Made by a program: the position numbers and the translations under genes. The notes below the pieces were generated by a model. It saw nothing but the letters and a program-made list of their open reading frames with translations. It searched no databases and was not told where the DNA came from. A stretch of DNA of 64,000 nt from Streptomyces morookaense (GTDB lineage Bacteria; Actinomycetota; Actinomycetes; Streptomycetales; Streptomycetaceae), in the NCBI RefSeq assembly GCF_013030945.1, contig NZ_JABBXF010000056.1, positions 24,731 to 88,730 on the forward strand. The letters are read 5' to 3'. Below are positions 40,801 through 49,880 of the stretch, one piece after another (within the stretch, counting starts at the first letter, position 1; every line of letters begins with the position of its first letter).

Positions 40801-41385
40801 TCACGCGTGGGCGGTGTGCAGGGCGGTCTGCGCCTTGTCCAGGCCGTGGACGACGAGAGCTTCGACCGTGTCCGCGCAGCGCTCCAGCAGCGACGGAAGT
40901 GCGGTCCGCTCGGACTCCGTGAACTTCTGCAGGACGTACTGCCCGGTCTTCTGCCCCTTCGGCGGCCGTCCGATGCCGAACCGCAGTCGCGTGTACTGCG
41001 TGGTTTCCAGGGCCTCGCTGACCGAGCGCAGCCCGTTGTGTCCGCCGGCGCCCCCGCCGCGCTTCATCCGGACGGCGCCGAACCGGAAGTCCAGGTCGTC
41101 ATGGACCACGAGAAGCCGCTCCGCCGGAACACCGTAGGCCTGCAGGACAGTGGCCACAGGACCGCCCGACAGGTTCATGAACCACTGCGGCTCGGCCAGG
41201 ATCACGCGCCTGCCGTCGACATCGATCTCCGCCAGCCGGCAGCGGGCCCTGTGCCACCTGAAGGCCGCTCCATGGCGCCGGGCCAGGTGGTCGGCGACCA
41301 GGAATCCGGCGTTGTGCCGCGTCCCCCTGAACCACGGGCCCGGGTTTCCGAGGCCTGCTACGACCCAGCATTCATCGGACGTCAC
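40801..41385 (-). CDS. pth: Peptidyl-tRNA hydrolase
   Basis: A 194-residue Pth enzyme, releasing tRNA from stalled peptidyl-tRNA. GLGNPG at the start, catalytic His in RHNAGF, FMNLSG, HDDLDFRFGAVRMKRGGGAGGHNGLRS and RFGIGRP are all present. GTG start at 41385, preceded by a GAGAGGGGGG tract; an ATG ten codons earlier is possible. It is not flanked by the rplY/prs genes that usually neighbour the housekeeping copy in actinobacteria, so it may be a second copy. No intergenic space to the convergent M50 gene. Confidence 0.93.
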   Translation of the reverse strand: MTSDECWVVAGLGNPGPWFRGTRHNAGFLVADHLARRHGAAFRWHRARCRLAEIDVDGRRVILAEPQWFMNLSGGPVATVLQAYGVPAERLLVVHDDLDFRFGAVRMKRGGGAGGHNGLRSVSEALETTQYTRLRFGIGRPPKGQKTGQYVLQKFTESERTALPSLLERCADTVEALVVHGLDKAQTALHTAHA

Positions 41386-41469
41386 GGTGTCGCCCCCCTC
41401 TCCCTTGCGTCGCATGGTAGCCGCAAGATCAACACCGCACGGACCCCTCCACCTGCACAGCGAAATGAT

Positions 41470-41499
41470 TTGCCTAAAGGGTTTAGGCAACTGCATAAT
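41470..41499 (+). promoter_or_regulatory. Autoregulatory operator/promoter of the tetR gene
   Basis: TTGCCTAAA (41470-41478), three Gs, and TTTAGGCAA (41482-41490) make a perfect 9-bp inverted repeat. TTGCCT (41470-41475) and CATAAT (41494-41499), 18 bases apart, form a promoter that the repeat occupies. Binding of TetR here would block its own transcription. Confidence 0.65.
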
Positions 41500-41524
41500 C
41501 GATTCTGCCGACAGGAGGAGAGAC

Positions 41525-42097
41525 ATGGCGCGCGCAGGACTGAGCACGGAACGCCTGACCCGGGCCGGAGCGGAGCTGGCCGACGAGGTCGGGTTCGACC
41601 AGGTGACCGTCTCGGCGCTCGCCCGGCGGTTCGACGTCAAGGTCGCGAGTCTGTACTCGCACGTGAAGAGCTCCCAGGACCTCAAGACCAGGATCGCCCT
41701 GCTCGCACTGGAGGAACTCGCCGACCGGGCCGCGGACGCCATGGCCGGGCGGGCCGGCAAGGACGCCCTGGCCGCCTTCGCGAACGTCCTCCGCGACTAC
41801 GCCCGGGAGCACCCCGGCCGCTACACCGCGGCGCGTCTCCGGCTCGACCCGGAGACGGCCGCCGCCAGCGCCGGCGTCAGGCACGCACGGATGATGCGGG
41901 CCATCCTGCGCGGCTACGACCTGGAAGAGCCCGACCAGACCCATGCGGTCCGACTGCTGGGCAGCGTCTTCCACGGCTACGTCGAGCTGGAGGCGAGCGG
42001 CGGGTTCAGCCACAGCGCCCCCGACTCGCAGGAATCCTGGTCCCGGATCCTGGACTCCCTCGACGCCCTGCTGCGCAACTGGCCCGCGGCGTCCTGA
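41525..42097 (+). CDS. TetR family transcriptional regulator
   Basis: A 190-residue TetR protein with HTH VTVSALARRFDVKVASLYSHV near residues 25-45 and a WHG-type (TetR_C) effector domain containing GSVFHGYVELEASGGF. CAGGAGGAGAG precedes the ATG at 41525. It probably forms an operon with the SGNH hydrolase gene 65 bases downstream, both under the TTGCCTAAA repeat. Confidence 0.9.
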   Translation: MARAGLSTERLTRAGAELADEVGFDQVTVSALARRFDVKVASLYSHVKSSQDLKTRIALLALEELADRAADAMAGRAGKDALAAFANVLRDYAREHPGRYTAARLRLDPETAAASAGVRHARMMRAILRGYDLEEPDQTHAVRLLGSVFHGYVELEASGGFSHSAPDSQESWSRILDSLDALLRNWPAAS

Positions 42098-42162
42098 CCT
42101 TCGGCCGCCCCGCGCACCGCACCTCCCCGTCACCCGAAAACACCGACCGACAGGCCGAGAGC

Positions 42163-43350
42163 ATGAACACCACCGAGCACGACTGGATCACCACGCCCAT
42201 CACGGCGGATCTCCTGCGCGGCGCCATCGAGTTGGAGCGCACCGCGCACGGGACGCTGCCGCACCGGCTGCCCGCGCGGGCCCGCGCCCAGTGCGCCGAC
42301 GGGCAGCTCGCCATGGCGGAGTCCCAGCCCTCCGGCGTACGGCTCGTCTTCCGGACCCGGGCCACCGCCGTCGAACTGGACGCGCTGCCCACCAAGCGCG
42401 TCTACACGGGCGCCCCGCCCCGCCCGGACGGCGTGTACGACCTGCTCGTCGACGGCCGGTTGGCCGGTCAGGCCTCTGTGGCCGGCGGCAAGACCCTGAC
42501 CATCGACATGCGGGCCGGGACGGCCGAGACGCGGCCCGGTCCGGTCGGCACCCTCCGGTTCACCGGTCTGCCCGGCCGGGACAAGGACGTCGAGATCTGG
42601 CTGCCGCACAACGAGACCACCGAACTCGTCGCCCTGCGCACCGACGCCCCCGTCGAGCCCGCGCCGGACCGCGGCCGCAAGGTGTGGCTGCACCACGGCA
42701 GTTCGATCAGCCACGGCTCGGACGCCGCGAGCCCCACGGGCACCTGGCCCGCACTGGCTGCGTCCCTCGGCGGTGTCGAACTGGTCAACCTCGGTCTGGG
42801 CGGCAGCGCGCTGCTCGACCCGTTCACCGCCCGCACCCTGCGCGACACTCCCGCCGACCTGATCAGCGTCAAGATCGGCATCAATCTCGTCAACGCCGAC
42901 CTGATGCGCCTGCGCGCCTTCGGCCCCGCCGTCCACGGCTTCCTCGACACCGTCCGCGAAGGCCACCCGGACACGCCGCTGTTGGTCGTCTCGCCCACCC
43001 TGTGCCCCATCCACGAGGACACCCCCGGGCCCAGCGCCCCGGACTTCAGCGATTTCGCCAACGGACGGCTGCGGTTCCGGGCCGCGGGCGATCCGGCGGA
43101 ACGCGCGAGCGGGAAGCTGACCCTGGGCGTCATCCGGGACGAACTCGCCCGCATCGTGCGGCAGCGCGCGGCCGACGACCCGAACCTGCACCACCTCGAC
43201 GGCCGCGAGCTCTACGGCCCGGCCGACGCGGCCGAACTGCCGCTGCCCGACGGGCTCCACCCGGACGCCGCCACCCACCGCCGCATGGGCGAACGCTTCG
43301 CCGGGCTGGTGTTCAACGGCAAGGGTCCCTTCGCGGACCGCAGCGCCTGA
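42163..43350 (+). CDS. SGNH/GDSL-like lipase or esterase (two-domain)
   Basis: A 395-residue protein. Residues 1-170 form a beta-sandwich-like N-terminal domain, and the C-terminal SGNH domain has GSSISHG (Ser), GLGGSA (Gly), GINLVN (Asn) and LPDGLHPD (Asp-His). This two-part layout resembles carbohydrate esterases of the CE2/SGNH_2 type. No signal peptide, so it would act in the cytoplasm. Co-directional with, and likely controlled by, the tetR gene just upstream. A terminator hairpin follows. Confidence 0.85.
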   Translation: MNTTEHDWITTPITADLLRGAIELERTAHGTLPHRLPARARAQCADGQLAMAESQPSGVRLVFRTRATAVELDALPTKRVYTGAPPRPDGVYDLLVDGRLAGQASVAGGKTLTIDMRAGTAETRPGPVGTLRFTGLPGRDKDVEIWLPHNETTELVALRTDAPVEPAPDRGRKVWLHHGSSISHGSDAASPTGTWPALAASLGGVELVNLGLGGSALLDPFTARTLRDTPADLISVKIGINLVNADLMRLRAFGPAVHGFLDTVREGHPDTPLLVVSPTLCPIHEDTPGPSAPDFSDFANGRLRFRAAGDPAERASGKLTLGVIRDELARIVRQRAADDPNLHHLDGRELYGPADAAELPLPDGLHPDAATHRRMGERFAGLVFNGKGPFADRSA

Positions 43351-43358
43351 CAAGGGCA

Positions 43359-43381
43359 GCAGGGCGTGTATCGCGCCCTGC
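43359..43381. terminator. Bidirectional terminator hairpin
   Basis: GCAGGGCG (43359-43366) and CGCCCTGC (43374-43381) form an 8-bp stem around a seven-base loop, between the convergent SGNH hydrolase and beta-propeller genes. Confidence 0.7.
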
Positions 43382-43396
43382 CGCCTGCGGCCGTTG

Positions 43397-44959
43397 TCAG
43401 GAAGCCGGCAGCACGATCAGTGCCTTCTGCCGGGCTCGCGGAGCCTCTCCCGGCTTCTCGCTGACGAAGCCCGCCGAGAGGTACAGCCGGCCGCGGCTGA
43501 TCAGCGCCAGCGGGTCGGCCCCGATCCATGCGGTACGGGGCGTCGGCGGGTAGCGGCGCACCAGTGTCCGGCGGCCGGTTGCGGGGTCGAAGCGCACGAG
43601 CCGGGCGGGGTCGTGAATGTTGCCCGCCATGTAGGCGAGGACGTCGTCGGTGTCCGAGGCGACGGCGTAGAAGGTCTGCTGGTAGCCGCGCGACCGCTGC
43701 TCCCACAGGCGCTGTCCGTCCGTCAGTGACCAGGCGACCATCTTGTTGTTGTCGGTCGCGTCCGTCTCCTCGTCCTGGGCGACGACGAAGATCCTGTCGC
43801 CCTTGATCTGGACGTTGGCGGCGGGGCTGCCGTCGGTGGTCAGCAGTTCGCGGTCGGTGTCGGGGCCGCCGGCGAGGCGGGTGCGGAGCCGGCCGGCGTC
43901 GTCGAGCACCACCGGGCGCAGCTGCTTCATGTCGCGGGATTCGGGCACGTTGACGACGACCGGCGAGGTGGTGAGCACCTTGGCCTCGCCGCCGTGCTCG
44001 CCGAGCCGGTAGGCCCATTGGGCGCGTCCGGTGGCGGGGTCGACGCCGACGGCGTCGTAGACGGTGTCGCGCTCCTCGTTCCAGCAGGACTGCAGGCGGA
44101 CGAGCCGGCGGCCGCCGGTGTAGCCCATGCTGCTGGTGCCGAGGGTGCCGTGGCAGTCCTTGCCGCCGAGGAGTTCGGCGGTCTCCTTCCACAGCAGGGT
44201 GCCGTCGCCGGCCCGCAGCGCGCTGGTGCGGTGCCCGGCCGCCGAGACGACGACGGTGTCACCGCTGCGGGCGATCTTGTCGCCGGCGCCGACGACATGG
44301 TCCTCGGCGTCGAGGGTGTGCTCCCACAACTGCTTGCCGGACGCGAGGTCGACGGCGGCGAAGGTGGAGCAGTCGTCCCCCTTGCCACGGGCGAAGACGG
44401 CGATGTCGCCGGTGGAGTCGGTGGACGCCTGGCACAGCTTGGTGCCGTCGGGGTTGCGGACGGTCCACAACTCCTTGCCGTCGGCCGGTCGGTAGGCGTG
44501 CACGCCGTCCGGCAGGGCCTTCACCACGGCCTTGTCCGTGAACCAGACACCACGGATCATCGTGGAGTGCGTCTCGCCGGTCGGCATGTAGGGCACGCTC
44601 CACGATCCCTTGCCGGCCTCCGCCTCCCCGTGCCGCTCCCCCACGCCCACGGCGGGCCACAGCCACTGGACGCCGACGGCCACGACGGCGGCGAAGGCGA
44701 GGAGCGCGGCCACGACCATGGCGATGATCCTGCCCGAGGACAGGGTGGCCGGGGCGGGCGCACCACCGTACCGGGGTGCGGGCGCCGGGACGGCGCTGCC
44801 GTCGGAAGGCTGTTGCTCGGGGGACTGCAGCGGGCTTCGGTGTGCGGCATCGTGTGCGGCATCTCGTGCGGCATCGTTCACCGCGGGGTACTCCTCGGGC
44901 AGTCGGGCCCACTCGGCCGCGAACGCCTTTCCGGCACCCGGCGTGTGGTCGGTCGTCAC
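43397..44959 (-). CDS. Membrane-anchored PQQ-like beta-propeller protein
   Basis: A 520-residue protein with an N-terminal cytosolic Pro/Ala-rich tail (about 75 residues), one membrane helix (IIAMVVAALLAFAAVVAVGV) and a large extracytoplasmic domain. The domain contains propeller-blade motifs of the form D-x-x-x-G-x-x-x-W (AYRPADGKELWTV, AVDLASGKQLWEH, ALRAGDGTLLWKE, GVDPATGRAQWAY, AWSLTDGQRLWEQ). Such domains scaffold protein interactions. The usual residues for PQQ binding are not evident. GTG start. No enzyme gene is coupled with it. Confidence 0.83.
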   Translation of the reverse strand: MTTDHTPGAGKAFAAEWARLPEEYPAVNDAARDAAHDAAHRSPLQSPEQQPSDGSAVPAPAPRYGGAPAPATLSSGRIIAMVVAALLAFAAVVAVGVQWLWPAVGVGERHGEAEAGKGSWSVPYMPTGETHSTMIRGVWFTDKAVVKALPDGVHAYRPADGKELWTVRNPDGTKLCQASTDSTGDIAVFARGKGDDCSTFAAVDLASGKQLWEHTLDAEDHVVGAGDKIARSGDTVVVSAAGHRTSALRAGDGTLLWKETAELLGGKDCHGTLGTSSMGYTGGRRLVRLQSCWNEERDTVYDAVGVDPATGRAQWAYRLGEHGGEAKVLTTSPVVVNVPESRDMKQLRPVVLDDAGRLRTRLAGGPDTDRELLTTDGSPAANVQIKGDRIFVVAQDEETDATDNNKMVAWSLTDGQRLWEQRSRGYQQTFYAVASDTDDVLAYMAGNIHDPARLVRFDPATGRRTLVRRYPPTPRTAWIGADPLALISRGRLYLSAGFVSEKPGEAPRARQKALIVLPAS

Positions 44960-45033
44960 TCTGTCGTCCGACGGCCATTTCTATCAAACCGGGGCACGGT
45001 GCTCGTCTCCGCCCGTCCTTGGAGAATGCCTCC

Positions 45034-45543
45034 ATGCATATCCGAGCAGCACGCGTTGACGAACTGTCCGTCCTGCAAGACATCGAGAGGGCGGCGGGAG
45101 AGTGTTTCCGCGAGATCGGCATGCCGGAGATCGCCGACGACGAGCCGCCCTCGCTGGGCGAACTCGCCCGGCATCAGCGTGCCGGGCTGGCCTGGGTCGC
45201 CGCCGACGACGCAGGCGTCCCGGTCGCGTACCTGATCGCGGACCGCGTCGACGGCAACCTCCACGTCGAGCAGGTGTCGGTGCATCCGGCCAGTGCACAT
45301 CGCGGGATCGGCCGATCCCTGCTGGACCGGCTGGCCGCCCGGGCCGTGAGCGAGGGGGCGCCGGCGCTGACCCTCACCACGTTCACCGAGGTCCCGTGGA
45401 ACGCCCCTTACTACGCGCGCCTGGGGTTCCTGCCCCTGGCCGACGGCGACCTCACCCCCGGCCTGGAGCGGATCCGCCGGCACGAGGCGGAGCTCGGCCT
45501 GGACCGGTGGCCGCGGACCTGCATGCGCCGCGCGCTGCGGTGA
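45034..45543 (+). CDS. GNAT family N-acetyltransferase
   Basis: A 169-residue acetyl-CoA-dependent acyltransferase. Strand beta-4 and motif A are intact: HVEQVSVHPASAHRGIGRSLLD with R-x-x-G-x-G/R, followed by LTLTTFTEVPWNAPYYARLGF (motif B). It likely acetylates a small amine or metabolite. TTGGAG lies upstream of the ATG. It is divergent from the propeller gene and converges on a small acidic-protein gene. Confidence 0.88.
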   Translation: MHIRAARVDELSVLQDIERAAGECFREIGMPEIADDEPPSLGELARHQRAGLAWVAADDAGVPVAYLIADRVDGNLHVEQVSVHPASAHRGIGRSLLDRLAARAVSEGAPALTLTTFTEVPWNAPYYARLGFLPLADGDLTPGLERIRRHEAELGLDRWPRTCMRRALR

Positions 45544-45556
45544 CGGCCGTCAGACG

Positions 45557-45952
45557 TCAACCACCGGCTGCGGCAGGGGCCTTGTCGTCCTCGCTCACCT
45601 CCTCGTCCTCAGCGTCCTCCGTGACCGCCGCGTCCTCCGCGTCTTCCGCGTCCTGTCCTTCAGCGGCGCGGACCTTCTGCCACGCGCGGATCTCGGCCTC
45701 GGCGACGGGCTCGAACTCCGACCGGTGCTCGGCGACGCGTACCCAGACGTACGCGCGGCGGCGGTGGTGCTCGGCGCGCTCGTCCTCCGGCACCGGGTCG
45801 CCCCGCAGGGCGGCGGCGAGGAAGTCGTCGCTCTGCTCGGCCAAGTCGGCGAGCAGGAGCAGGGCGTCGCCGGGATGGTCGACGTCGGGGCCGGCCGCCG
45901 ACAGCAGAGCTGTGCGGTCGTCGGCCACTTCGTCGGGCTGCTTTTCACTCAT
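45557..45952 (-). CDS. Small acidic protein of unknown function
   Basis: A 131-residue soluble protein, strongly acidic, with an Asp/Glu/Ala tail (EDAEDAAVTEDAEDEEVSED). The middle contains VWVRVAEHRSEFEPVAEAEI. No family recognised. AAGGAGACC precedes the ATG. It is oriented like the downstream-facing M4 protease gene, but a terminator hairpin lies between, so it is probably independent. Confidence 0.7.
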   Translation of the reverse strand: MSEKQPDEVADDRTALLSAAGPDVDHPGDALLLLADLAEQSDDFLAAALRGDPVPEDERAEHHRRRAYVWVRVAEHRSEFEPVAEAEIRAWQKVRAAEGQDAEDAEDAAVTEDAEDEEVSEDDKAPAAAGG

Positions 45953-46001
45953 CCGGGTCTCCTTCCGAACATCTGCACCCCGCCCTGCCTCAACGAGGCC
46001 G

Positions 46002-46031
46002 CGGCCGCAGGGACACGCATCCCTGCGGCCG
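46002..46031 (-). terminator. Terminator hairpin after the M4 protease gene
   Basis: CGGCCGCAGGGA (46002-46013) pairs with TCCCTGCGGCCG (46020-46031), a 12-bp perfect stem with a six-base loop, 33 bases past the protease stop. Confidence 0.85.
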
Positions 46032-46063
46032 GGCCTGTGCCGTGACGTGACGTGCCGTACCGG

Positions 46064-48886
46064 TCAGCCGCAGCGTCCGGCCGGACGGGAGCGGGTGACG
46101 AGGTCGGTGTAGCCGGTCGTGGCGTCGAGCCACACCACCCGGGTGCCGCTGTCGGCGGTGCCCCACAACTGCTCACCGCGGTTGCAGGAGACCCGCCCCC
46201 TGCGCGAGCCGTCGGTGGAGAACTGCCAGAGCTTGGACAGGGCCCCGTTGCGGTCCTGCGCGTCGGCCGGCCGCGCGGTGACGGTCACCGCGTCCGCGGT
46301 GGCCGACAGGCCGGTGCCCTGCAGCGCGTCCTTGCCGGTGTCCGGGCTGATGTCGACGGCACCGGAGCCGTCGAGGTCCACGCGGCGCAGCGCGGTCACG
46401 CCGCTGGGCCAGTGGTCCTTGGACAGCCAGAAGATGTGCTTGCCGGTGAGGGCGGTCTGGACGACCTCCTGCTCGGGCCTGAGTTGCTGCACCACCGTCC
46501 GCTTGCCCGTCGCGGTGTCCAGGACCTCCAGGTCGGTGCGCCACTTGCGGTTCTCGCGGTGCCAGTCGGTGAAGGCGATCCGGCCGTCGGCGAGGGACGG
46601 CAGCTCGGTGGACGGGCCGCGTCCCGGGCCACCGCCCGGCAGGATCTCCGTCGGGTCCGTCTCACCCATCTTCAGGTACACGACGCGCTGGCCGACGTGC
46701 CGCAGGGTGATCTGGAAGACCACGGTCTTCCCCTCGACGTGCAGCGAGGAGACGCGGTACCGGCCGGAGTAGAGGGTCTTGATGGGCCCTCCGGCGAGCG
46801 GCCGGGCGAGGATGTCCACGTTCCAGCCCTTGTACGCCTGCCACACCACGGTCTTGCCGTCGGTGACCGGAGTGACGTGGTAGCGGCCGTCGTTGGGGCT
46901 GATCAGCTTGGGCGCGCCGGAGCCGTCGGTGCGGCCGGCCCAGACCGAGTAGGCCTCGCTGCCGTCGTCGTTGGACTGGGAGGCGGTCCACCAGCCGCCG
47001 CCCGCGCCGACGGAGGTGTCGGTGGTGTTGACCCTGCCGAGCAGCTGGTCGGAGTCCACGCCCAGGGCGAGTTCCCAGTCGGGGACGATGCCGTGGGCGT
47101 TGAAGTCCCGCTGGACGGATTTCAGGTCGCCGTCCGCGATCTTGAGGTCCTTGGCGGCGGCGATGACCGCGTTGCGGCCCTCGGTGAAGCCGTCGAGGGG
47201 CGTCATGTACGCGGTGAGCGCCCTGTAGACGATCCTGTCGGCGAGCGCGGGGCCGAGGTCCCTGCGGATGTTCCACAACGCGCCGGAGAAGATGGTGGAG
47301 TTGAGGTGGACGCCGCCGTTGTCGGTGCCGAAGCCGACGCCGGTGAAGGATCCGGAGGTGGTCCGGCCGTCGTTGAGGTCGCGGATCGCGCAGTCGCGCG
47401 GGGCCTTCGTGCGGCACAGCGTGTCGCCCACGAGGCCGGAGTCGGGGCTGTCCATGGGGATGTGGTAGGTGTCGTCCTTGAGCGCGGTGCCGAAGTAGTC
47501 GGCCAACGCCTCGTTCAGGGCGCCGGACTGGCCCGCGTAGACGAGGTTCGCGCTGTTCTCGACGACGCCGTGCGTCATCTCGTGGCCGACGACGTCCAGA
47601 CCGGCGGAGAGCGGGCGGTACTCGCTGTCCCCGTTGCCGTAGACCATCTTGGTGCCGTCCCAGAAGGCGTTGACGTACGGCATGCCGTAATTGCTGACGC
47701 CGACGAGGGAGTTGACGGTCATGCCGCGGCCGTCGAGGCTGTTCCGGCCGTGGACGGTCCTGTAGTAGTCGTAGACCTTGCCCGCCGCCCAGTGGGCGTC
47801 CACCGCGCCGGCGTCCGTGGCATCCTTGCCGAAGGCCGGGGCGGGCGAGGCGAACTCCTTGATGCCGTCGGGCCAGTGGCCGGAGACGTCGCCCGCGTAC
47901 TGGGTGTGTGCGTCCCAGGTGGCCAGGACGTTCTTGGTGGTGTCCCGCATCCGGGAGTAGTCGCGCATCACATAGGTGTTGTGCGCGGTGTCACGTGCCA
48001 GTTGCAGGTCGACGGTCGCGCCGTCGAACTTGACGCCGGAGCCCTGCACTCCGGTGTCGGAGGCGGGCGGCTCCGCCGTGAGAGCCGCGTGTGCGGCGGC
48101 CGCCCCGGCGGGGGCGGGGCCCGGGGCCGGGGGCGCGAACGTCTTGATACCGCTGTACTGGAGGACGGGATAACCGGCCCGGGCATCGACGAAGACCTCG
48201 CGGAGGACCGGTTCGCCGGTGCCGGGGGCGGTGCCGCGGACGGTGACGTGCTGCGTGAGCACGCCGGGGCCCTTGGGCAGGACGACCAGGCCGCGTGCGG
48301 TGCCGGTGAGCGCCGGCTCGGTCTTCCCGGGCCGGGCTCCGCCGAGTTGTGCCTCGGTCGCCTCGACGGCCCTCTCGACGGCGAGTTCCTGGTCGACCTG
48401 GGGCTCGGTGCCGGTGGTCAGGCCGGTGAAGTACTTGCCGGAGGTGCCGGTGACGACGCGTTTGCCGTCCTTGTGTTCCATCCGTACGACGTACTGGCCG
48501 CCGAGCACCTCCACGCCGCGGTGGCGCTGCTGGAGGCGCACGACCTCGGTGGTGCCGGTGGTGGTGGTCCGCAGGGGGTCGAGGTCCCGTGCCGGGTCGG
48601 CGATCCGGTAGCGGCTCTCCTTGCCGGCGAGGTGCCCGCGCGCGGCGTCCGCCGCGCTGCCGGTGGCCCCGGCCTGTTCCCGGATGCCGGTCACCAGGGC
48701 GGGAGTTGCGGTGTTCCGCCCGGGTATCACTTCGCCCGGGCTGCTGCCCGCCGGGCCCGCCGCGGCGTGGGCGGGCACCGCCGGAACGACGAGTGCGGCG
48801 GCGCTGATGAGCGCCGCCGCACCGGATATGCCCTGGGGTGTTCTGCCTGCTCTGCGTCTTCCTGCGCGTGCTCGGGGCTGGCGCAA
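46064..48886 (-). CDS. Secreted M4 (thermolysin-family) metalloprotease with long C-terminal propeller-like extension
   Basis: A 940-residue exported zinc protease. The signal peptide follows an RRR motif and ends near VPAHAAA. The FTP propeptide region is followed by a PepSY-like part (VVRMEHKDGKRVVTGT). The catalytic domain has GHEMTHGV (near 434) and the third ligand in GALNEALADYFG. A further 330 residues follow, with repeated G-x-x-V-x-W/F and W-x-x-D blocks, as in a beta-propeller. Start TTG at 48886 has GGAGGG four bases upstream; the GTG at 48898 overlaps that site. M4 enzymes degrade extracellular protein. Confidence 0.9.
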   Translation of the reverse strand: MRQPRARAGRRRAGRTPQGISGAAALISAAALVVPAVPAHAAAGPAGSSPGEVIPGRNTATPALVTGIREQAGATGSAADAARGHLAGKESRYRIADPARDLDPLRTTTTGTTEVVRLQQRHRGVEVLGGQYVVRMEHKDGKRVVTGTSGKYFTGLTTGTEPQVDQELAVERAVEATEAQLGGARPGKTEPALTGTARGLVVLPKGPGVLTQHVTVRGTAPGTGEPVLREVFVDARAGYPVLQYSGIKTFAPPAPGPAPAGAAAAHAALTAEPPASDTGVQGSGVKFDGATVDLQLARDTAHNTYVMRDYSRMRDTTKNVLATWDAHTQYAGDVSGHWPDGIKEFASPAPAFGKDATDAGAVDAHWAAGKVYDYYRTVHGRNSLDGRGMTVNSLVGVSNYGMPYVNAFWDGTKMVYGNGDSEYRPLSAGLDVVGHEMTHGVVENSANLVYAGQSGALNEALADYFGTALKDDTYHIPMDSPDSGLVGDTLCRTKAPRDCAIRDLNDGRTTSGSFTGVGFGTDNGGVHLNSTIFSGALWNIRRDLGPALADRIVYRALTAYMTPLDGFTEGRNAVIAAAKDLKIADGDLKSVQRDFNAHGIVPDWELALGVDSDQLLGRVNTTDTSVGAGGGWWTASQSNDDGSEAYSVWAGRTDGSGAPKLISPNDGRYHVTPVTDGKTVVWQAYKGWNVDILARPLAGGPIKTLYSGRYRVSSLHVEGKTVVFQITLRHVGQRVVYLKMGETDPTEILPGGGPGRGPSTELPSLADGRIAFTDWHRENRKWRTDLEVLDTATGKRTVVQQLRPEQEVVQTALTGKHIFWLSKDHWPSGVTALRRVDLDGSGAVDISPDTGKDALQGTGLSATADAVTVTARPADAQDRNGALSKLWQFSTDGSRRGRVSCNRGEQLWGTADSGTRVVWLDATTGYTDLVTRSRPAGRCG

Positions 48887-48953
48887 GTTTCCCTCCACAA
48901 CGTGTCCGGAACGTCTTGGGCAGGGCCATGCAAGCGGTGATATGCCAGCGGTA

Positions 48954-49880
48954 TCAATGGTTTCGGTTTCGACCGGTCGGCTTTCGGCCTTGATCGAGAC
49001 GGTCGCGGCGGCACTCCGCGCCCACGGCCGTCACGAAGCGTTCCAGGGCCTGCGGGTCGTGCCGGAGGAACAAGTGGGGCTCGATGAGCTCCAGTTCCAT
49101 GACCACCGGGTCGCCCGCCCCGTCCAGTGCGAGGTCGACGCGGGCGAACAGCAGCGGGTCCGGGACGGGAACGGCTGCCAGGGCCCGGAGCGCCGTGCGG
49201 ATCTCCGCCTCGGTCGGCTTGTAGCGGGCGGCGCCGGGGTGCGGGGTCCTGTCGTTGTCGATCACGCCTGGTTCGTTCAGGAGGGGCTGTTTGCGGATCG
49301 CGTGGCTGAAGGTGCCGGCGGAGAAGGCCAGGGCACGTTCGCCCTCCTCCACACGGTGCAGGTACGGCTGGATCATCACGGCACGGCCCTGGTCCAGGAG
49401 CATGCGGGCGTGGCGTACGGCGTCGGCGCGGCGGTCGGGTTCGTAGCGTGCGGTGTCACGGGCGCCGAGGGAGACGACCGGTTTGACCACCACTCCGCCG
49501 GCCGCGTCGACGTCCGCCTCGGTGCACGTCCGGCCGGGTTCCAGCCAGCGCGTCGGGACGACCGGGACGCCGCGTTCGGCGAGCCGGCGCAGGTAGTGCT
49601 TGTCGCTGTTCCAGCGCACCACGGGCGCCGGGTTCCGCAGCCGGGTGACGCGGGCCGTCGCGTCGGCCCAGGCCAGGAATTCGCCGAGGCGGTCCACGTA
49701 GTCCCAGGTCGATCGGATGACCGCCAGGTCGTACCGGTCCCAGCGCACGGAGTCCGCGTCCCAGTTCACCGCTTCCGCGGCGCAGCCGTCGGCGCGCAGG
49801 GCCTCGACGAGCAGGGGGAGGTCCTCGTCGTGCTCGGCGCCGACGTCACTCGTCACCACCGCGATCCTGTCAGCGCCCAT
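48954..49880 (-). CDS. ATP-grasp family enzyme (RimK-like)
   Basis: A 308-residue ATP-dependent carboxylate-amine ligase. GGVVVKPVVSLGARDTARYE holds the ATP-binding Lys loop, VMIQPYLHRVEEGERALAF the second strand, and FARVDLALDGAGDPVVMELELIEPHLFL the Mg-binding Asp and Glu. The substrate is unknown; relatives join amino acids or make D-cycloserine. AGGAGAG precedes the ATG. The M4 protease gene begins 68 bases downstream on the same strand; co-transcription is possible. Confidence 0.85.
   Translation of the reverse strand: MGADRIAVVTSDVGAEHDEDLPLLVEALRADGCAAEAVNWDADSVRWDRYDLAVIRSTWDYVDRLGEFLAWADATARVTRLRNPAPVVRWNSDKHYLRRLAERGVPVVPTRWLEPGRTCTEADVDAAGGVVVKPVVSLGARDTARYEPDRRADAVRHARMLLDQGRAVMIQPYLHRVEEGERALAFSAGTFSHAIRKQPLLNEPGVIDNDRTPHPGAARYKPTEAEIRTALRALAAVPVPDPLLFARVDLALDGAGDPVVMELELIEPHLFLRHDPQALERFVTAVGAECRRDRLDQGRKPTGRNRNH

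Noticed and set aside
43397..44959. PQQ-dependent dehydrogenase
   Set aside because: The blades are propeller repeats, but catalytic Asp/Glu and PQQ-binding residues were not found and the protein has a membrane-anchor layout.
46052..48940. A 962-codon open frame antisense to the M4 protease gene
   Set aside because: It mirrors the codon structure of the protease, is full of Gly/Val/Arg runs, has no domains or ribosome site, and is a normal by-product of very high GC.
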